Assembly (NCBI RefSeq): GCF_017357245.1
Contig: NZ_CP071615.1
Coordinates: forward strand, 124,001 to 188,000
Source: Rhizobium bangladeshense
Lineage (GTDB): Bacteria; Pseudomonadota; Alphaproteobacteria; Rhizobiales; Rhizobiaceae
Direction of reading: 5' to 3'
Length of the DNA stretch: 64,000 bases
Numbering within the stretch: the first letter of the stretch is position 1; the number at the start of each line of letters is the position of its first letter. Made by a program: the position numbers and the translations under genes. This document shows, piece by piece, positions 56,871 through 64,000 of this stretch. The notes below the pieces were generated by a model. The model had not been told where the DNA came from, made no database searches, and was given only the letters and a program-made list of their open reading frames with translations.

Positions 56871-57911
56871 TCAGGACCGCACGATGGCGGCGCCGATTCG
56901 TTTTCGGACCCGATCCCACAGGGCGACGAGCCCATCCGGTTCGAGAATCAGAAAGAGGATGATGAGCGCGCCGAGCACGATGCGCTGGCTCATATCCAGC
57001 ACGCCCGAATTGAAGATATCGCCGAGCAGGAAGGAGCCAAGCCGTGACAGGATCAACGGAAACACGACGATCAGCGCCGCTCCGAAAAAGGCACCGCGGA
57101 TCGAGGCAAGTCCGCCGATGATGACGATGAACAGGACCTGGAACGATCGGTCGAGATTGAAACCGGCGGGCTCGACAGTGCGCAAATAGGCGAACGACCA
57201 TAGGACGCCGGCGATGCCGATGATGAAGGAGGAGATTGCGAAGGCCAGAAGCTTGGTTTTCAGCACCGGCACGCCGATGATCCGCGCCGCTGTCTCGTTG
57301 TCGCGCAGGGCGATGAAATTGCGGCCGGTCTGCGAATTCACCAAACGATAGGCCAGCCAAGTGAGAACGGCGACCACCGTCAGCGCGAAATAGTATCGTC
57401 CGACCGGCCCATCGAAAACAAGACCGAAAACCGAAAGCTGAGGCGCATCGATGACGCCGGATGCGGAATCATTGGAGAACCAGCTGAATTTGGTCAGCGC
57501 CCACTGCACAAAAAACTGCGCGGCAAGCGTCGATACCGCAAGGTAAAAGCCCTTGAGGCGCAAGCTGGGAAGGCCGAATACCAGGCCGATGCCGGCGGCT
57601 GCTAGACCAGCAAGAACCATGCTGACGATCAAGGGCAGACCGTCGAAGCGAAGATTGAAGTTGAACGCGGCGAAGGCACCCATGGCCATGAAGGCAGCAC
57701 TTCCCAACGACACCTGCCCCGCATAGCCAGTCAGGATATTGAGGCCGAGGCCGGCGAGGCTGAGCGCCAGAAACGGCAGCAGGATAGCCTCCAAAAGATA
57801 GTCGGACCCGATAAGCGGCACAACGACATAGGAGGTGGCAAGCCAGGCCAATGGCATCGCCCAGCGCGCGGGGAGGCGATATACCGGAAGATCGTAGGTG
57901 ATCGTGGACAT
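56871..57911 (-). CDS. LivM-type ABC transporter permease
   Basis: A 346-residue inner-membrane permease with ~10 hydrophobic segments and the family motifs ILTGYAGQVSLGSAAFMAMG, LPSLRLKGFYLAVSTLA and GGLASIRGAFFGAALIV. It starts 3 bases after the livH-type gene stop, pairing as heterodimer with it. Confidence 0.9.
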   Translation of the reverse strand: MSTITYDLPVYRLPARWAMPLAWLATSYVVVPLIGSDYLLEAILLPFLALSLAGLGLNILTGYAGQVSLGSAAFMAMGAFAAFNFNLRFDGLPLIVSMVLAGLAAAGIGLVFGLPSLRLKGFYLAVSTLAAQFFVQWALTKFSWFSNDSASGVIDAPQLSVFGLVFDGPVGRYYFALTVVAVLTWLAYRLVNSQTGRNFIALRDNETAARIIGVPVLKTKLLAFAISSFIIGIAGVLWSFAYLRTVEPAGFNLDRSFQVLFIVIIGGLASIRGAFFGAALIVVFPLILSRLGSFLLGDIFNSGVLDMSQRIVLGALIILFLILEPDGLVALWDRVRKRIGAAIVRS

Positions 57912-57914
57912 CGG

Positions 57915-58811
57915 TCAGACCCTTTCCACAAGCTTCTGGCCGAACAGGCCGGAAGGGCGCACGAGGAGGAAGGCGAGCGCGATGACATAGGCAAACCAGC
58001 CTTCGATACCGCCGCCGAAATACTCCCCGATATAGACCTCCGCCAGCTTCTCGGACGCGCCCATCAACAATCCGCCGACGATCGCGCCTAGGATCGAATC
58101 GAACCCGCCGAGGACGAGAACCGGCAAGGCCTTTAGAACGATCAGCGACAGGGAGAATTGCACTCCGACGCGGGCTCCCCACAACAGACCGGCGACCAGC
58201 GCCACCAGGCCTGCAGCGGCCCAGACCGTCGCCCAGATCCATGGCAGCCTCAACCCGACGGCCAGTGCGGCGAACTGGTCGTCGGCGACGGCGCGAAAAC
58301 CAAGCCCGATGCGGGTGTAACGGAAGAAGACAGAGAGCAGCAGGACCATCGAGGCGGCAACGATCGCTGCGAAAATGTCGAACTGACTGATGTAGACACC
58401 ACCGACATCGAACGGCACGTCCTCGATACCGAGGTCAAGGCCGTGCACCTGCGTACCCCAGATCAGTTGGGCAGCGCCCTCGATGACATAGGAGAGGCCG
58501 AGGGTTGCCATGAAGAGCGTGATCGGCGGTTTGTTGGTCAGCGGCCGCAACACCGTGCGCTCGACGGCAATTCCGATAACGACCATGATCGCGAAGGTGA
58601 TCGCGAATGCTAGCGGGAAGGAAATGCCGCGTTCCGTCAGGCTGACGAAGGTCAGCGCCGCAAACAGGAGCATTGCCCCTTGCGCAAAATTGAGGACGCC
58701 GGATGTCTTGTAGATCAACACGAAACCGATCGCGACCAGCGAATACATGATGCCGGAGAGAAGGCCACCGACGAGGACCTCGGTGAAGAACAGCCAGTCG
58801 AAATCGGACAT
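57915..58811 (-). CDS. LivH-type ABC transporter permease
   Basis: A 298-residue permease with ~8 hydrophobic segments: GLLSGIMYSLVAIGFVLIYK, VLNFAQGAMLLFAALTFVS, ERTVLRPLTNKPPITLFMA and VLGGFDSILGAIVGGLLMG. Its ATG overlaps the upstream ATPase stop by 1 base (TGATG). Confidence 0.9.
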   Translation of the reverse strand: MSDFDWLFFTEVLVGGLLSGIMYSLVAIGFVLIYKTSGVLNFAQGAMLLFAALTFVSLTERGISFPLAFAITFAIMVVIGIAVERTVLRPLTNKPPITLFMATLGLSYVIEGAAQLIWGTQVHGLDLGIEDVPFDVGGVYISQFDIFAAIVAASMVLLLSVFFRYTRIGLGFRAVADDQFAALAVGLRLPWIWATVWAAAGLVALVAGLLWGARVGVQFSLSLIVLKALPVLVLGGFDSILGAIVGGLLMGASEKLAEVYIGEYFGGGIEGWFAYVIALAFLLVRPSGLFGQKLVERV

Positions 58812-59725
58812 CAGATGCCCTCCCCGTTTTCGTTCTCAGGGGCGACACCGAGATAGGCATCGATCACGCGCTGGTCGCGCTGGACCTCGGCGGGCGTTCC
58901 ATCGGCGATCTTGCGACCGTAGTCGAGCACGGCGACCCGATGGGAGAGGTCCATGACGATCCCGATATCGTGTTCGATCAGCACGACTGTCGTACCGAAA
59001 CGATCGCGTGCAGCGCGCACGAAATCGGCCATCTCGTTCTTTTCGGTCGCCGTCATGCCGGCCATCGGCTCGTCGAGCAGCAGGATATCGGGCTCGGCCA
59101 CCAGAGCGCGCGCCAATTCCACCCGTTTTTGCAGACCATAAGGCAGTGTACCGACCAGACGATCGCCAACATGCGAAAGGCGGAGGAACTCAAGCACCTC
59201 GAAAGCCCGACTGCGGGCATCCCTCTGTTCCGTGCGGGCTCGACCGAGGCCGACGATCTGTTCGACGAAGCTAGACCGCGTCTTGTGCGCTCGTCCAACC
59301 ACGACATTGTCGAGAACGCTCAAACCCTTGAACAACGCCAGGTTTTGGAACGTGCGAGCAATGCCGAGACGGGCAAGTTTCTGCGTCGGGACCTGTGCAT
59401 GGCGGCGCCCGGAGAGCCACACAAAACCGCGATCGGGTCGGTATACGCCGCTGATCACATTTATGATCGAGCTCTTGCCAGCACCGTTGGGTCCGATAAT
59501 GGCGAGGATTTCGCCGCGCCGTACGGACAGATCGATATCCTTCAGGGCGACGACGCCACCGAAGGACAGATCAATGCCGGCCAGCTTCAGAACGATGCCG
59601 TCCTTTGCGCCGGCTTCAATGGGCGAGGTCCAGGCGCCGCCTGTTCCTCTGTCCAAGCCGGCCAAGTGCTCCTGAACGTCCGGCGGAAACGGCGCCGCTC
59701 CCAAGCCTCCGAAGGCAAATGTCAT
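58811..59725 (-). CDS. LivG-type ABC transporter ATPase
   Basis: About 304 residues from ATG 59725 (frame open to 59758). Walker [37 protein letters not shown], signature LPYGLQKRVELARALV, Walker B ILLLDEPMAGM and H-loop VVLIEHDIGIVMDLSHRV. An extra ~45-residue N-terminal lead precedes the usual ATPase start, unusual for LivG. It forms the ATPase pair with the LivF-type protein. Confidence 0.88.
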   Translation of the reverse strand: MTFAFGGLGAAPFPPDVQEHLAGLDRGTGGAWTSPIEAGAKDGIVLKLAGIDLSFGGVVALKDIDLSVRRGEILAIIGPNGAGKSSIINVISGVYRPDRGFVWLSGRRHAQVPTQKLARLGIARTFQNLALFKGLSVLDNVVVGRAHKTRSSFVEQIVGLGRARTEQRDARSRAFEVLEFLRLSHVGDRLVGTLPYGLQKRVELARALVAEPDILLLDEPMAGMTATEKNEMADFVRAARDRFGTTVVLIEHDIGIVMDLSHRVAVLDYGRKIADGTPAEVQRDQRVIDAYLGVAPENENGEGI

Positions 59726-59866
59726 AGTGTGCACGCCCCTGCTTTCGCGGCGCGCCACGAGCCCACGGACTCATAGGCGCACGCTATCCCTAAACGAACC
59801 ACCGGGTTCTTGGCCTGTCATTGTTTCAGGCCGCCAGCTTTCCAGTCGGCCGACAACGTATTGCGA

Positions 59867-60970
59867 TTACTCGGCGGCGACTGCAGTCGCCGTTTCGGCT
59901 TCTTCCAACTCGCGGATCAACGGGATGACGTGCTTGCCGAAATACTCGACCTCTTCCTGGAAATGCAGGAAACCGAGAAGGATGAGGTCGGCGCCAGCGC
60001 GCTTCAGATTGATAACCCGCTCCGCGACCTGACGAGGTGTGCCGATGAGATTGGAACGGAAGCCATCATTATACTGAACAAGATCCTCGAAAGAGGATTT
60101 CGCCCAGTTTCCCTCACCTTCCGGCGAGGATTTTCCGGCTTTCTTCACCTCATGGCCGAAGGCGTTGACGGCCTCGGGATTGGCCTTTTCAATGATCTCG
60201 GCCAGAACGGCGCGGGCCTCCTCTTCGGTCTCGCGCACGATTGCGAAGGCATTGACCCCGACGCGCACCGAGTGGCCGCTGGCCTTTGCCTTACCCTGAA
60301 TATCGGCGACCTGCTTTCTGATTTCCTCTGGCGTGTTGCCGTTGGTAAAATACCAGTCGGAAACACGCGACGCCATGTCGCGCGCCGCGCGCGAGGAGCC
60401 GCCCTGGAAGATTTCCGGCTGTGGATCGGTCGGCTTTGGCTTCAGCGAATAATTGTTGAAGCGATAGAAATCGCCGTGGAAGGTGAAATTGTCTTCGGTC
60501 CAGATGCCCCGCAGCGCGCGGATGAATTCCTCCGAGCGGCGGTAACGCTCGTCATGATCCAGCCAGTGTTCTCCGATCGCGTGGAACTCGCCGCGGAACC
60601 AGCCACTGACGATGTTGACGGCGACACGACCATTGGTGAGGTGATTGATCGTCGCAATCTGCTTGGCTGCCAGTGTCGGATTCCATGGTCCCGGCAGAAT
60701 GGCGGCGATCACCTTCAGTGTCGTCGTCGATTCCAGCAGCGCATGGCTGAAGGAGACCGATTCATGCTGAAACTCGGCGCCGTAACCGGCGGTGAAGCGA
60801 ACCTGGCTCAGTGCGTAATCGAAGCCGCTGGCCTCGGCGATCTGCGCCAGCTTTCTGTTGTACTCGATCGTCCAGCTGGTCCGTTGCTCGATGTTGGAAA
60901 TGACGAGGCCGCCCGAAACATTGGGCACCCAGTACGCAAATTTGACCGGCTCTCTGCTGGCGTAGGACAT
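59867..60970 (-). CDS. sfnG: SfnG-type FMNH2-dependent (dimethyl)sulfone monooxygenase
   Basis: A 367-residue luciferase-family monooxygenase close to SfnG: FAYWVPNVSGGLVISNIEQR, SGFDYALSQVRFTAGYGAEF, LPGPWNPTLAAKQIATINHL, GRVAVNIVSGWFRGEFHAIG and FQGGSSRAARDMASRVSDWY. SfnG cleaves dimethylsulfone to methanesulfinate with reduced FMN and O2, giving sulfur when sulfate is scarce. The reductase is the next upstream gene (20-base gap), as expected for a two-component system. Confidence 0.88.
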   Translation of the reverse strand: MSYASREPVKFAYWVPNVSGGLVISNIEQRTSWTIEYNRKLAQIAEASGFDYALSQVRFTAGYGAEFQHESVSFSHALLESTTTLKVIAAILPGPWNPTLAAKQIATINHLTNGRVAVNIVSGWFRGEFHAIGEHWLDHDERYRRSEEFIRALRGIWTEDNFTFHGDFYRFNNYSLKPKPTDPQPEIFQGGSSRAARDMASRVSDWYFTNGNTPEEIRKQVADIQGKAKASGHSVRVGVNAFAIVRETEEEARAVLAEIIEKANPEAVNAFGHEVKKAGKSSPEGEGNWAKSSFEDLVQYNDGFRSNLIGTPRQVAERVINLKRAGADLILLGFLHFQEEVEYFGKHVIPLIRELEEAETATAVAAE

Positions 60971-60990
60971 GGTACTCTCCCTAGAAATGG

Positions 60991-61578
60991 CTAAGCTGAC
61001 GCGGCGACGAGCGCTGGTCGGTTTCCATGGGCGCGGTCGGCAGCGGCGTTATCTGAGACCGGCAGCACCTGCGCGAGTTCTGAAACGGCGCGCTCAATGC
61101 GCTCGCGAACCGCAGGGCTGGTGATCTCATAATCCACGAAATCGCATTCAGTCGCGTAGATCGAAGTCGGCAGCGTCAGGGCGTTGAAGAAGCCGAACAG
61201 TGGGCGCAACTGATGTTCAATCATCAAACCGTGCAGCGGTGTGCCGCCTGTCGCAGCTAAAATGACCCGCTTGCCGGTTAGTGCGCGGTAGTCAACAAGA
61301 TCGAAAAGATGTTTAAGAGCGCCGGCATACGATGCCCGGTAGACCGGCGACCCGACTACCAGGACATCAGCCGCCTCGACGGCGTCGATAATCGAACGCC
61401 CCGCGGCATCCAGCTGGTCGGATCGAAGCGCCTTGAATAGAACGGGAGCAGCGTCGACCAGCTCTATGGTTCGCCGTTCGAGGCCCAGCTTCGATGCCGC
61501 TGCTGCGACGACGGCCTCCACAACAGAGGCAGTTCGGGATGGTTGCTTGACATTGCCTGATAGCCCTAGAATTTTCAT
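60991..61578 (-). CDS. msuE: MsuE/SsuE-type NADPH-dependent FMN reductase
   Basis: About 195 residues from ATG 61578 (behind GAGGCGCAACGAA; the frame is open to 61593). Flavodoxin-like reductase: MKILGLSGNVKQPSRTASVV, ADVLVVGSPVYRASYAGALK, HLFDLVDYRALTGKRVILAA and TGGTPLHGLMIEHQLRPLFG. It supplies FMNH2 to the adjacent SfnG-type monooxygenase. It is the first gene of the operon. A direct repeat of GGAATTC (61663-61681) lies about 85 bases upstream and could be a regulator site. Confidence 0.88.
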   Translation of the reverse strand: MKILGLSGNVKQPSRTASVVEAVVAAAASKLGLERRTIELVDAAPVLFKALRSDQLDAAGRSIIDAVEAADVLVVGSPVYRASYAGALKHLFDLVDYRALTGKRVILAATGGTPLHGLMIEHQLRPLFGFFNALTLPTSIYATECDFVDYEITSPAVRERIERAVSELAQVLPVSDNAAADRAHGNRPALVAASA

Positions 61579-61593
61579 TTCGTTGCGCCTCAA

Positions 61594-62058
61594 TTGTTGG
61601 CGTAGTTTATATATTTAATAGACTAATGACAACGACTGAATTCTAATATTCGTTCAAAGTGTGGAATTCTGATCCTGGAATTCCATGTCGACCGAAATAA
61701 TAACTTAGCAGCAGTGCACGGTGCCCTCGATGTGGCGTTCGACGCGCCATTTGGCTACCGTTGTGTTGAAGATAATCGCACTATAGGAATTCGAACCATC
61801 CCAAAAATCTAAGCGGTCGATTTCCCTTAGATGCCTCCGTTCCGCTGCTGTGCGTGACCTTTTGCCGACCGCCGTCGTCAGAACCAGCCGCCTGACTACC
61901 GCCAGCTGCGTGCGACATTCCTCACCAACCGCCGCAAGCTTGACTAGGTACTGAGCGACATCAAGGTGTGGTGAAATGGTAAGTGAGCAAAAATTATGTA
62001 TTTGGCGGTATCAGTAGTCGAGTAGAACGAATCCGATCGACTGCCACGAGAGATTGCC
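61594..62058. other. intergenic region upstream of the sulfur operon and DUF3800 gene
   Basis: Divergent gap of ~465 bases. It should contain the promoter of the organosulfur operon (A+T-rich stretch around 61600-61650) and that of the DUF3800 gene. The segment 61840-61950 looks like a decayed coding piece on the plus strand that I cannot assign. Confidence 0.4.
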
Positions 62059-62880
62059 TTGCCTGTCACCTTGAACCTCTACCTCGACGATTCCGGTACT
62101 AGACATCCCACCCACAAGGTCGGGAAGAAAGCGGCGCACGGGTACGACTGGTTCGCACTCGGTGGAATCCTGGTTCGAAGTGACGCAGAGGAACATGCCC
62201 GAGACCTTCACGCAGAGTTCTGTGCGAAATGGGAAATCACCGCGCCCTTGCACTCCTCGGAAATCAGATCGCAGAACGAGAACTTCGATTTGCTACGGGG
62301 TTGGGAGAAGGACAAACTGAGAGCATTCTACGAGGAACTTTACATTCTGATGCGAGAGGCGCCCGTGGTCGGTATCGCGTGCACTGTCGACCGCCCCGGA
62401 TACTGTGGACGATACCTCGACCAGTACAAGAAGAATCCTTGGATGCTCTGCAAAACCGCATTTACTGTCGTCGTTGAACGCGCCGCGAAATGCGCTATCG
62501 CCCAAGGCATGAAGCTGCGCGTGCATCCTGAGCGCTGCAACAAGGCTGAGGATGCGAACCTGGAGGGCTACTACAAGGCTCTAAAGGCGGAGGGAATGCC
62601 GTTCGCTAAGGAAAATTCCGATAAGTACGGCCCCTTGACCCCCGAGCAGTTGAACCAGACGCTCTACGAGTTCAAGACCAAGCAGAAGACTTCGCCGATG
62701 GCGCAACTGGCGGACCTGTATCTATGGCCGATCTGCATGGGCGGCTATCATGCCAGCAATCGTCCTTACCAGCGCCTGACCGACGACGGAAAGCTGATTG
62801 ACTGCCATATCAAGGAAGACGAGCGGCCGATGCTCGGATCCAAATATAGCTGCTTTGAGAATGTCGAACGGAAGGCCTAA
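62059..62880 (+). CDS. DUF3800 family protein (RNase H-like fold)
   Basis: A 273-residue protein. The start LNLYLDDSGTRHPTHKVGKK has the D-D/E-S-G motif, followed by WFALGGILVRSDAEEHARDL, ITAPLHSSEIRSQNE, AKCAIAQGMKLRVHPERCNK and SPMAQLADLYLWPICMGGY (with the late Asp). This is the layout of DUF3800, thought to have an RNase H-like nuclease fold and often carried by mobile or defence-related loci. Start codon TTG at 62059 behind GAGAGATTGCC. It ends in a clear terminator and stands alone. Confidence 0.8.
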   Translation: MPVTLNLYLDDSGTRHPTHKVGKKAAHGYDWFALGGILVRSDAEEHARDLHAEFCAKWEITAPLHSSEIRSQNENFDLLRGWEKDKLRAFYEELYILMREAPVVGIACTVDRPGYCGRYLDQYKKNPWMLCKTAFTVVVERAAKCAIAQGMKLRVHPERCNKAEDANLEGYYKALKAEGMPFAKENSDKYGPLTPEQLNQTLYEFKTKQKTSPMAQLADLYLWPICMGGYHASNRPYQRLTDDGKLIDCHIKEDERPMLGSKYSCFENVERKA

Positions 62881-62887
62881 AAACTCA

Positions 62888-62918
62888 AAAAGCCTCCGAC
62901 GTTTCCATCGAGGCTTTT
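62888..62918 (+). terminator. rho-independent-type terminator of the DUF3800 gene
   Basis: AAAAGCCTC (62888-62896) pairs with GAGGCTTTT (62910-62918), 9 bp with a 13-base loop and T-rich 3' arm, starting 8 bases after the stop codon. Confidence 0.85.
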
Positions 62919-62922
62919 GGGC

Positions 62923-63368
62923 GACCGCAAAGGCGATCTCATGGGCCAGGCCCGACTGAACAACTATCGTACCCCATGATTTGTTGCAAGGAATTTTTCG
63001 CTAAACTGAATTGACCTGACGGCGGTACGAACGCAACATTCGTCGAAATTGTACGAACTGGGATCGCTCGTTCCCTCGTAACCTATGACCAAGCCGCTGT
63101 TGTTGTCGACATCCCACCGCGCCATGACGCCCACCGTCACCGTCCGCGCGGCTGCCGCCTCCGTCGATGAGAAACTCGATCCCGACAACCTTGCCCGTAG
63201 GATAGCTTCTTGGAACACGATGTGTACGATCCGGCACAAAATGCTGCGATGTTGATGGTTTGGGGGCATTCGCTCTCGTGTCTCAAGCCAACTACGGATG
63301 ACGAGCCAGCTAACTTATTGCTGCATTCCTAGGCCGATTTCCGCAATCTCACTCCCCAATTGCTCGCC
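62923..63368. other. gap without recognisable gene
   Basis: About 450 bases. A minus-strand frame of ~100 codons (63269-62964; contains ARWDVDNNSGLVIGYEG) has protein-like composition in its second half but I recognise no family and no ribosome site. It may be a gene fragment. Confidence 0.35.
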
Positions 63369-63985
63369 TCAGCCGAAGATCATGTCAGAAACGATCTGAT
63401 CGGTAGGGCTGCCGCTATCGCCAAGTCCCTGTTTCACCCCATTGCGATCGGCCGCAGGTCGATTTTGGCTCATTTTGCACTTTCCCTGCAGCGACACGAC
63501 CGGCGGGCGAATACCATTAATGCCACGAATTTGAGCATGAATGTAGGCTTCGGGAGCGTCAGTGACTGACCAAGGTAGCGAGCGTGACACCTCGTGGATT
63601 CTCGTGAGGCGCGACACAATCTCAAATAGTCGTTCGGCTTCTTCGAAAAACTCGACCGGCCCGCAGGCGTGAACCGCTGTGTAATTCCACGTTGGGACAA
63701 CCTTCCCATGCTCTGCTTTCGAAGCGTACAAGGACGGCCTCACATAGGCGTCCTGCCCCATAAAGACTGCAGTCTATGGCCGATGACAGAAGCCTGCCAC
63801 TGCGGGTTCGGTCGCGCCAGATGTGCATAGAGGACGCCCCTTTCTCCCTCGGCCTCATCGAGGAATATAGGTAAGGGAGTGGCCATCGGCCCGTTGGGTG
63901 TAGCCGTCACGAAATTGGCGAGGCGACAAGTGCAAATATGCGTTCTGGACTCGTCAATGGTGTCATAGCCAGCGTCCTTCCTCAA
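63369..63985 (-). pseudogene. PaiB-type FMN-binding protein, frameshifted
   Basis: Two frames together encode a PaiB-family (FMN_bind_2) protein. The first (63985-63740) gives CRLANFVTATPNGPMATPLP and AHLARPNPQW. The second (63761-63369) resumes with FMGQDAYVRPSLYASKAEHG, KVVPTWNYTAVHACGPVEF and LQGKCKMSQNRPAADRNGVK. The short link between them (the usual GEALAVF) is lost by a frameshift near 63765-63790. The 5' end may be incomplete at the window edge. These proteins act as flavin-binding regulators or transacetylase-like factors; this copy is probably inactive. Confidence 0.75.
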
Positions 63986-64000
63986 AGCCCCGAGACTTTA

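Noticed and set aside
58940..59776. Plus-strand frame of 278 codons opposite the LivG-type gene
   Set aside because: Shadow frame; the ABC ATPase motifs are on the minus strand.
59810..60994. Plus-strand frame of 394 codons opposite sfnG
   Set aside because: Shadow of the SfnG-type gene, whose minus-strand reading has all family motifs.

Overview
The window reads as part of a symbiotic plasmid (or symbiosis island) of a Rhizobium leguminosarum-group bacterium. It carries a near-complete nodulation region (nodJ-I-C-B-A, nodD, nodF-E-L, nodM-N, nodO), the fixABCX-nifA-nifB-fdxN-fixU nitrogen-fixation block, and five recognisable 47-bp nod boxes. The combination of nodFEL, nodMN and the RTX protein NodO, with no nodX visible, points to a Vicia/pea-type (sv. 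viciae-like) symbiotic set. That host assignment is an inference. I saw no tRNA, rRNA or CRISPR array.

Left part (1-7.1 kb): an MFS exporter, then a pile of insertion sequences. These are a frameshifted ISL3-type element, an apparently intact IS110/IS1111-type element, and an IS21-type remnant with intact istB but only a few codons of istA. They are followed by a decayed sugar-ABC ATPase and an ACT-domain gene.

7.2-19.4 kb is the most accessory-looking segment. A 1143-residue protein and a 2041-residue helicase, translationally coupled, have the size, order and motifs of Druantia type III (DruH-DruE) anti-phage systems. A three-gene cassette (DUF4365-like nuclease-fold protein, a 371-residue protein and a 213-residue protein) is transcribed divergently from the same 250-bp gap.

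20-32.7 kb: an aspartate-type aminotransferase, then two operons under nearly identical NifA/sigma-54 promoters. One drives fixABCX-nifA; the other, a diverged ~210-bp copy of the same promoter module, drives an AAA+ ATPase with a Cys-rich tail. A decayed fixW lies between them. NifB, FdxN and FixU follow.

32.8-38.4 kb: a SAM methyltransferase, a MocR-type remnant, and then a histidinol-phosphate-type aminotransferase directly behind a good nod box, with a luciferase-like monooxygenase downstream. These last two may be a flavonoid-inducible unit.

38.4-53.1 kb: the nod genes. NodABC build the lipo-chitooligosaccharide core, NodFE its special acyl chain, NodL adds O-acetyl, NodM supplies glucosamine, NodIJ export, and NodO is a secreted Ca-binding protein. 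A deleted IS66-type element with 8-bp flanking repeats sits between nodL and nodM. nodT is not found.

53.2-61.6 kb: a compact organosulfur operon on the minus strand (FMN reductase, SfnG-type monooxygenase, a complete branched-chain-amino-acid-type ABC transporter, SfnB-type oxidoreductase). The right end holds a DUF3800 gene with a clear terminator and a frameshifted PaiB-type gene.
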